Below, piece by piece: positions 15,160 through 21,330 of a stretch of 21,330 bases of DNA. Position 1 is the first letter of the stretch. Every line of letters begins with the position of its first letter. The DNA lies in assembly GCA_027660625.1 (NCBI GenBank), contig JAQDNC010000021.1, positions 1 to 21,330 on the forward strand, written 5' to 3'. The notes under the pieces are model-generated. The model saw only the letters and a list, made by a program, of their open reading frames with translations. It had not been told where the DNA came from and did not search any database. The stretch comes from Coriobacteriaceae bacterium AM100-PB1-1D-6A. Lineage in GTDB: Bacteria; Actinomycetota; Coriobacteriia; Coriobacteriales; Coriobacteriaceae. The position numbers and the translations under genes were made by a program.

Positions 15160-16020
15160 ATGGCAGAGCATATGGCTCAGCAAAATGCCGAGGGCTCGCG
15201 CGATCTGTCCACGCTGGTCGACGCGTCGGCCGAGCTGCAGCATTTGGTGCAGACTATCTGGCGTCTGCGTCAGCCCGATGGCTGCCCGTGGGACCGCGAA
15301 CAGACGCATCAGAGCATCGGCAAGAACATGATCGAGGAGGCCTACGAGGCGCTCGATTGCATCGAGGCGGACGACGTGGCACATCTGCGCGAGGAGCTCG
15401 GCGACGTGCTCATGCAGGTGGTGCTGCATGCGCAGATTGCGGCGGACGCCGGTGAGTTTACGCTTGCCGATGTGACACGCGATATCGACGCCAAGCTCAT
15501 CCGCCGCCACCCACACGTGTTTGGCGATGCGGACGCCGATAACTCCGACGAGGTACTCAAGATTTGGGACGAGGTCAAGCTTGCCGAGAAGGCTGCCAAG
15601 GACAAGGCCGTGGCGGCAGGCGAGGCTGCGCCCGAGGGCCTGCTCGACGGCGTGCCCACGCATCTGCCGGCGCTGATGCAGGCCCAGAAGGTGTCGCGCA
15701 AGGCGGCTGCCGTGGGCTTTGAGTGGGAGACGGTCCAGGACGTGTGGGACGAGGTAGCAGAGGAGCGTGCCGAGTTTGAGGCCGAGGCCCCCGGAACGCC
15801 CGAGCGCGAGATGGAGTTTGGCGATCTGCTTTTTGCCCTAGTCAACGTTGCACGCAAAGAGGGTATCGACGCCGAGAGCGCCCTGCGCGCCAGCACGGCA
15901 AAGTTCCGTCGCCGTTGGGCTGCGATGGAGGCCGCCGTGCACGAGGCGGGCGATGACCTCGCCGCCTGCTCAACCGCTCAACTCAACGACCTGTGGGACC
16001 AAGCAAAAGCAAGCGAGTGA
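15160..16020 (+). CDS. mazG: MazG nucleoside triphosphate pyrophosphohydrolase
   Basis: Hydrolyses NTPs and dNTPs to NMP and pyrophosphate, a house-cleaning role and, in E. coli, a modulator of the starvation response. Two tandem MazG domains: the first with CPWDREQTHQSIGKNMIEEA (42-61) and EELGDVLMQVV (79-89), the second with EERAEFE (201-207), EFGDLLFALVNVARKEGID (219-237) and ALRASTAKFRRRW (241-253). Length 286 is a little above E. coli MazG at 263, with an N-terminal extension of about 25 residues. The ATG follows GGAGGAGGAAT. Paired with yfcE; converges on the ATPase gene with 39 bases between. Confidence 0.95.
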   Translation: MAEHMAQQNAEGSRDLSTLVDASAELQHLVQTIWRLRQPDGCPWDREQTHQSIGKNMIEEAYEALDCIEADDVAHLREELGDVLMQVVLHAQIAADAGEFTLADVTRDIDAKLIRRHPHVFGDADADNSDEVLKIWDEVKLAEKAAKDKAVAAGEAAPEGLLDGVPTHLPALMQAQKVSRKAAAVGFEWETVQDVWDEVAEERAEFEAEAPGTPEREMEFGDLLFALVNVARKEGIDAESALRASTAKFRRRWAAMEAAVHEAGDDLAACSTAQLNDLWDQAKASE

Positions 16021-16059
16021 GGCCTGCGTCTCTCACGGCATCCATTCGTAGAGAGGTCT

Positions 16060-17427
16060 CTACAAGCAAAAAGCCATATACAACGGAAGATGTGCCAGCT
16101 GCGCTTCGGCATCCCACTCGAGTTGTTTAGGGTGCAACACGTAAGCCATCCCAATCTTCTTGTTAAAGCGCGCGCGGAATCGGTCGAGGGAGATGGTTCC
16201 GTATCTGCGTGGCGACTTAACTTCGACGGGGCTGATGCGCGGCTTTCCGGCGGCATTGACATAGGGTCGGGTAACGAGGAAGTCGATTTCCATGCGCTCC
16301 TCCCCCTCCTTCTTTCCGCTTTGGGAATAAAAGAAGAGCCTGTGTCCATTGGCCTTTAGAGATTGGGCAACGTAGTTTTCGGTAAGCATTCCTTCGTTCA
16401 ATCCGATGTCGCCGCGAAGCACGGCCCTGTAAACGTCTTCATCGGTATCGTTGTTGTCAGAGAAGGCAAGCGTTACAAGCAGGCCGGTGTCTGCCATGTA
16501 GCACTTGAGGGCCGTTTGCTCCATGCTGAGTGAAAGGCCCACGCTCGGTTCGCTTGCGGCATAGCAGATATTGGCAATTCGCGCGTCTGCCAGCCAAAAG
16601 AAGGCTTCTTCGTAGGTGCGCATGCGTGCGTTTTTATCAAGTGAGGAAAGCTTGAATCGTTTTTCGTGCCTAGAGAGCTGACCCGGGATGCCATCGAGTA
16701 CGGAGACGACTTTGAATTCGTAACCGGTTGCAAAACGAGAGATATCGTTGCGATAGAGCTGAACGATTCGGCGCTTCGAAGCGTCGACGGGCGCAAAAGC
16801 GCGCTGTTCAACATAGATGGATACCGGCTCAGGCATGCCGCCTACAAGCATGTATTCGCGCATAAGGGAGAGCGCTCTGCGATGTAGGGCATCGGGGAGC
16901 GGCTTCATCTTGTTAAAACTCATGCGAATGAGATCGGCCAGCCCCTTTTCGTCCATGCCCCAAAGAAACTCCTCAAAGTCGAGGGGCTCAAGTTCCAGAG
17001 ACTCTTCTTCGGACGGGATGACGATATCTTTAATGTTCTGCTTGATGCTGAGCAGGGATCCAGTTTCGATGTAGTCGTAACGTCCGTCTGCAACGAGATA
17101 CTTGATGAGTCCGCGTGCTTGCGGGTACATCTGGACCTCGTCAAAGACGATAAGCGTCTCATGTTCATAGAGTTTGACGTTATAGAAAACCGAGAGATAG
17201 AGGAAGAGCGAGTCGAAGTCAGTGCGATAGTCCTCAAAATATTGCTTAACTTCGGCAGGTGCTTGAAAGAAATCAATGACAAGGCAGGATTTGTATTCGG
17301 TTTCTCCAAACGTGCGGACAAGCGTGCTCTTGCCGACGCGGCGGGCTCCTTCAATAAGAAGTGCTGTTTTACCAGCGCTTTCATGCTTCCATTTTAGTAG
17401 TTTGTCATAGGCTTTTCGTTTAAGCAT
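16060..17427 (-). CDS. AAA ATPase with DUF4143 domain
   Basis: A 455-residue member of the large AAA_14/DUF4143 family. Walker A GARRVGKS lies at 27-34, Walker B LIVFDEVQ at 92-99, then YIETGSLL as sensor-like segment. The C-terminal half is the DUF4143 region, ending in EIDFLV (about 379-384) and SPVEVKS (about 399-405), the D...EVK pattern of PD-(D/E)XK nuclease-like folds. The biological role of these ATPases is unknown; they occur in many gut bacteria in variable copy number. GC content and codon choice (AGA, ATA, TTT more often) differ from the neighbours, which suggests acquisition. ATG 17427 is chosen because GAGG lies five bases upstream; a GTG at 17475 would add residues encoded by the direct repeats. 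Confidence 0.88.
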   Translation of the reverse strand: MLKRKAYDKLLKWKHESAGKTALLIEGARRVGKSTLVRTFGETEYKSCLVIDFFQAPAEVKQYFEDYRTDFDSLFLYLSVFYNVKLYEHETLIVFDEVQMYPQARGLIKYLVADGRYDYIETGSLLSIKQNIKDIVIPSEEESLELEPLDFEEFLWGMDEKGLADLIRMSFNKMKPLPDALHRRALSLMREYMLVGGMPEPVSIYVEQRAFAPVDASKRRIVQLYRNDISRFATGYEFKVVSVLDGIPGQLSRHEKRFKLSSLDKNARMRTYEEAFFWLADARIANICYAASEPSVGLSLSMEQTALKCYMADTGLLVTLAFSDNNDTDEDVYRAVLRGDIGLNEGMLTENYVAQSLKANGHRLFFYSQSGKKEGEERMEIDFLVTRPYVNAAGKPRISPVEVKSPRRYGTISLDRFRARFNKKIGMAYVLHPKQLEWDAEAQLAHLPLYMAFCL

Positions 17428-17437
17428 GGCTACCTCG

Positions 17438-17530
17438 TGCACGATATCCAGAACTTTTATAACCTGATTATGCACGATATCCAGAACTTCAGACCCTTAA
17501 AATTGCACGATATCCAGAACTTTGCACGAT
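17438..17530. repeat. Iterated 19-base direct repeats before the ATPase gene
   Basis: TGCACGATATCCAGAACTT occurs exactly at 17438-17456, 17471-17489 and 17504-17522, with starts 33 bases apart, and its first eight bases recur at 17523-17530. The copies end one base before the ATPase ribosome site. Regular spacing close to three helical turns and placement suggest operator sites (iterons) or a leader element. GATATC at the centre is palindromic. Confidence 0.9.
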
Positions 17531-17681
17531 GTAAAAGCACATTACTGGCTCTTTCATTCGCAAGCCAGGTAAAGACGGTATGCCGATAGAAGAATTTAAT
17601 GGGGGGGGGTGACCTCTAGAGATGAATGCTCGGTGCAAAAATAAGCGCCTCAAAGAATGATTTCTCCAATTCATATGTATC

Positions 17682-17730
17682 CCTAGGCTAACTTAGGGCA
17701 TAATGCAAAAAGTGCGATAAGGCTAACTTA
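17682..17730 (+). promoter_or_regulatory. Putative eno promoter with two GGCTAACTTA boxes
   Basis: CCTAGGCTAACTTAGG (17682-17697, 12 of 16 positions symmetric) sits directly before a possible -10 CATAAT (17699-17704). TAAGGCTAACTTA (17718-17730) follows, where transcription would start. The shared 11 bases AGGCTAACTTA are 35 bases apart. They resemble part of the DtxR/IdeR-type metal-regulator box of actinobacteria (TTAGG..CTAACCTAA). The -35 is weak (TGTATC, 17676-17681). Regulator identity is inference. Confidence 0.4.
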
Positions 17731-17794
17731 TGAACCTGCGCGCCGCTGTAGCGTGCAAGCCGTGTCGCCAAGCATTCAACCCGTTTCCAAGTGA

Positions 17795-19096
<1,302 letters not shown>

Positions 19097-19168
19097 ACGG
19101 GCGAATTTGGCGAGGGGGAGGCTGACTCGGTTCCGTCCCGCCTTGACTGGATGCTGCAAAGCGCCATG

Positions 19169-19200
19169 GGCGCTGGGCCATACGGCTCAGCGCCTTTTTT
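19169..19200 (+). terminator. Intrinsic terminator of eno
   Basis: GGCGCTG (19169-19175) pairs with CAGCGCC (19188-19194), and the stem continues through GGCC against GGCT (one G-U) to an ATAC loop, for 11 pairs, followed directly by six T (19195-19200). A textbook Rho-independent terminator, 72 bases after the eno stop. Confidence 0.93.
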
Positions 19201-19291
19201 ATGTCGAGCAAAGGCTGGCGAAGGCGGTGCGGGCGCTCGTGCTATAACTAAAGGACTTAGCGCAAACAAACCTCAACCGCACAAGGCGCAC
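19201..19291 (+). promoter_or_regulatory. Probable promoter of the septum-protein gene
   Basis: The eno terminator just upstream implies a new transcript here. TATAAC (19243-19248) is a fair -10, about 44 bases before the start codon; no convincing -35 is present. The start codon lacks a strong Shine-Dalgarno sequence: only weakly purine-rich CAAGGCG precedes it. Confidence 0.4.
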
Positions 19292-20050
19292 ATGGATCAG
19301 ATTTACGACAACAGGTACTATTCCGCCGGTTCGCGCGAGCCGTCGCCTCGCCGTGCGCGCACGGTGCAGCTCGGTGGGTCCGCCTACGCCGGCGTCGACC
19401 GCCCCGCGCAGCGCCCGACAAGTACCTCGCGCCCCAATGCCCAATCAAATACTTTGGCAGATGGACCAGTGCGCCCGGCACGTTCGTCGCATGCATCGCG
19501 TCCCTCGACTCAGGCACACGACAAATCGAGCAGACCCTCGAGCCGTCTTTCGGGCTCGGACTTTATGCATTACGCCAACGACAACGCGGTGGTCAAGGCA
19601 ATCTATGACTTTACGCATGGCTCTCTGCGTCCGCTGTTTATCGGTATCGTGGTGGCGCTGGCGCTCGTGAGCCTGTATTTCCCCGTGCGCGACCTGTACG
19701 TTGCAAAACGCTCGAACGACATCTTGGCCAAGCAGGTCGAGATTCGCGAGCAATACAGAGATGAGATGAAAAAAGACACTGACAAGTGGCTCTCGGAAGA
19801 GGGCATTAAGGATCGGGCACGGGAACTGGGCATGGTGATGCCCGGCGAAAAGAGGATTGAAGTACAGGGTCTGGACGAGGATTCGGATTCGTCGTCGAGC
19901 AAAAAGTCCTCAAACGCCAAGAAGGCCAGCGAAGTGGCCAAGGAGATTGAGGAAGTCGGCAAGGACGCGCCGTGGTACATTCAGACGCTCGACATGCTGT
20001 TTGGATTTAACGGCGTCGAGGGTCAGACGGTCGCGTCCAGCGGCGAGTAG
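19292..20050 (+). CDS. FtsB/DivIC-like septum formation initiator protein
   Basis: A 252-residue single-pass membrane protein, N-in/C-out. Residues 1-95 are basic, rich in Ser/Pro/Arg and probably disordered. LFIGIVVALALVSLYFPV (about 115-132) is the only membrane segment, followed by a short coiled coil (135-165) and the DivIC-type ending WLSEEGIKDRARELGMVMPGE (166-186, split here by eye). A Ser/Lys-rich stretch (198-220) and a hydrophobic C-terminus follow. FtsB/DivIC proteins link FtsL and FtsQ in the divisome; canonical members are about 100-160 residues, so both tails are unusual. The open frame extends back to 19151 through the eno terminator, so ATG 19292 is chosen. It is followed by ppx after 28 bases. 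Confidence 0.85.
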   Translation: MDQIYDNRYYSAGSREPSPRRARTVQLGGSAYAGVDRPAQRPTSTSRPNAQSNTLADGPVRPARSSHASRPSTQAHDKSSRPSSRLSGSDFMHYANDNAVVKAIYDFTHGSLRPLFIGIVVALALVSLYFPVRDLYVAKRSNDILAKQVEIREQYRDEMKKDTDKWLSEEGIKDRARELGMVMPGEKRIEVQGLDEDSDSSSSKKSSNAKKASEVAKEIEEVGKDAPWYIQTLDMLFGFNGVEGQTVASSGE

Positions 20051-20078
20051 GCGAGTAGCGCCCGGAGGGGAGCCCGCA

Positions 20079-21080
20079 ATGACAAATTGCAAACGATATA
20101 AGGTGGCCGCGATCGACTTGGGAACGGTGTCGTCGCGACTAGTGCTAGCGCAGGTCGAGGGCGGGGCGATCGTGGAATCGTCCAAGCATACCGAGATCAC
20201 CGACTTGGGCGAGGGCGTGGACGCGACGGGGCGCTTTTGCGAGGCAGCTGTCGAGCGTGTGCTCGCTGCGTGCCGCATGTTTGTGGACGAGGCCCGTGCC
20301 TTTGGGGCCGTGTGCGTCTGCACCACGTGCACGAGTGCCGCGCGCGATGCGTCCAATGCCGCGCTGCTGCTGGACGGCCTGCGCGAGTTGGGGCTCAAAC
20401 CACAGGTGATTCCGGGCGAGGTCGAGGCGCGCCTGACATTTTTTGGCGTGGCGCACGACTTTGCCGGCGAGCGCATCATCGTCGCGGATTCGGGCGGCGG
20501 CTCCACGGAGCTCGCGACGGGCGTATACGCTCCGGAGCGCAGCGTCTTTGCGCTGGAGGGAACGCGCTCGCTGGACATCGGTTGCCGTCGCGTGACGGAG
20601 CGCTTTTTCTCCGCGTTGCCGCCCGCGGATGGCGAACTTGCTGCCGCTGCCGCGTGGGCAGGCGATCAGTTCGCCGCCTATTTTGAGGGCCTGCCTGTCG
20701 ACTTTGAGCGCGCCGAACGCTTAGTCGCGGTGGGCGGCACGGTGACTACGCTGGTGGCTCTGGTCCACGAGCTGGAACCGTACGATTCGAGCTTTGTGCA
20801 CCTACGCGAGCTGTCGCTGGAGCAGGTCTCGGCCGCTATCGAGCGCATGTCTGTGTTGGACGCGGAAGGCATCGCCGCGCTACCGGGTGTACAGCCCAAA
20901 CGCGCGGGCGTGATCTTGGCTGGTGCCGTGGTGATTCGCGAGCTTATGCGAGCCGGCGGCTACGACACGCTCACCGTAAGCGAGAACAGCCTGCTTGCCG
21001 GCATGGCCGCCACCATTAACGAGGTTCTCGACGGCGCGACCCCCACCATCGCCTGGGTCCCCAGCCTGAGCGCTCTTTAA
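20079..21080 (+). CDS. ppx: Ppx/GppA family phosphatase
   Basis: Exopolyphosphatase or pppGpp phosphohydrolase of the ASKHA (actin-like) fold, 333 residues, the short single-unit type. Motifs: AAIDLGTVSSRLVLA (10-24), TTCTSAARDASNA (82-94), GEVEARLTFFGVA (113-125), phosphate-binding DSGGGSTEL (137-145), SLDIGCRRVTERF and VAVGGTVTTL. Two positions differ from the usual signature: the Asn of GTNS is Val17, and one of the paired Glu in GxEEA is Val115. Whether activity is altered cannot be told by eye. The open frame runs back to 19857 inside the previous gene; ATG 20079 is chosen because GGAGGGGAG precedes it and homology starts there. Polyphosphate or alarmone turnover is the family role. Confidence 0.9.
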   Translation: MTNCKRYKVAAIDLGTVSSRLVLAQVEGGAIVESSKHTEITDLGEGVDATGRFCEAAVERVLAACRMFVDEARAFGAVCVCTTCTSAARDASNAALLLDGLRELGLKPQVIPGEVEARLTFFGVAHDFAGERIIVADSGGGSTELATGVYAPERSVFALEGTRSLDIGCRRVTERFFSALPPADGELAAAAAWAGDQFAAYFEGLPVDFERAERLVAVGGTVTTLVALVHELEPYDSSFVHLRELSLEQVSAAIERMSVLDAEGIAALPGVQPKRAGVILAGAVVIRELMRAGGYDTLTVSENSLLAGMAATINEVLDGATPTIAWVPSLSAL

Positions 21081-21330
21081 CCGTCTTCCTCTGAGTTGCG
21101 GTGAAATAGTTCCTAAATAAGCTGATAAACGGTATAAACAGGATCTATTCCACCGCAGCTTAGAGTCCCACCGGCATCTAAAAGAAACAAGCCCGCATCC
21201 CTTGGGGACACGGGCTCGAAAGCTCCATATGGTAGGGGCGGTGGGACGTCCGCGTATTTGCTGCGCAAATCGGTACCGTCAAGATTCTTTCGCAAATTGA
21301 TTTAGCCGTCTCCGGCCCCGTCCTCTTCTA
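21081..21330. other. Right-edge intergenic region with a large inverted repeat
   Basis: No gene is supported, although on the minus strand a frame reads EEDGAGDG and stops at 21304-21302, which could be the acidic end of a protein beyond the edge. GCGGTGAAATAG (21098-21109) is complementary to CTATTCCACCGC (21145-21156) at 11 of 12 positions, and the pairing extends outward by a few bases. The loop contains TTTAT-type repeats on the minus strand. A terminator-like hairpin follows at 21180-21216. Confidence 0.5.
21177..21216 (-). terminator. Probable minus-strand intrinsic terminator
   Basis: AGCCCG (minus, 21216-21211) pairs with CGGGCT (21195-21190), with an inner TCCC/GGGA-type helix (21208-21198) separated by a small bulge. 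On the minus strand it is followed by TGTTTCTTTT. It would end a transcript coming from beyond the right edge of the window. Confidence 0.6.

Noticed and set aside
16048..16063. Palindrome GTAGAGAGGTCTCTAC as a terminator between mazG and the ATPase gene
   Set aside because: The stem is perfect but no T-run follows on either strand and it overlaps the ATPase stop codon.
17438..17530. Possible CRISPR array from the regularly spaced repeats
   Set aside because: Only three 19-base copies with 14-base gaps, no cas genes nearby; spacers are far too short.
21113..21295. 60-residue minus-strand frame at the right edge
   Set aside because: It reads through the terminator-like hairpin and the large inverted repeat and has no good ribosome site; more likely non-coding.

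Overview
The window is high-GC DNA with tightly packed, often overlapping genes and good Shine-Dalgarno sequences. Gene content and style (a fused HisZ-HisG, a fused CydDC-like exporter, a short FtsB/DivIC-like protein beside enolase and a Ppx/GppA phosphatase, recurrent long intergenic hairpins) suggest an anaerobic actinobacterium of the Coriobacteriia, most like Collinsella. That assignment rests on gene content and recollection, not on a search.

Layout. (1) 1-59: last codons of an unidentified gene, followed by an intrinsic terminator. (2) 322-8638: a nine-gene plus-strand histidine operon, hisZG (fusion)-hisD-hisC-hisB-hisH-hisA-hisF-hisI-[75-aa protein]-hisE; the convergent hisJ-type PHP phosphatase (8666-9577) supplies the remaining step, histidinol-phosphate dephosphorylation. 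All activities from PRPP + ATP to histidine are therefore encoded here. The small gene between hisI and hisE is the main unknown. Long hairpins sit between hisB and hisH, between hisF and hisI, and at the hisE/hisJ junction. (3) 9698-13683, minus strand: a 1188-aa fused CydD-CydC-like ABC exporter, translationally coupled (TAATG) to a YgbA-type, cysteine-rich protein linked to nitrosative stress. (4) 13684-14065: a 382-base divergent intergenic region with a large inverted repeat. (5) 14066-16020, plus strand: a stand-alone LarC2 (nickel-pincer cofactor) domain protein, a YfcE-type phosphodiesterase and MazG. (6) 16060-17427, minus strand: an AAA/DUF4143 ATPase of visibly lower GC content, with three 19-base direct repeats at 33-base spacing just ahead of its start. 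(7) 17807-21080, plus strand: enolase with its terminator, an FtsB/DivIC-like septum protein and a Ppx/GppA phosphatase. (8) 21081-21330: intergenic, with a large inverted repeat and a probable minus-strand terminator for a gene beyond the edge.

Most of the window is housekeeping. The parts that stand out are the small protein inside the his operon, the HisZ-HisG fusion, the exporter/YgbA pair, the orphan LarC2, the iterated repeats before the ATPase, GGCTAACT-type boxes shared by the enolase and exporter upstream regions, and a set of intergenic palindromes that look like dispersed repeats. I saw no CRISPR array, rRNA, tRNA, prophage or transposase.
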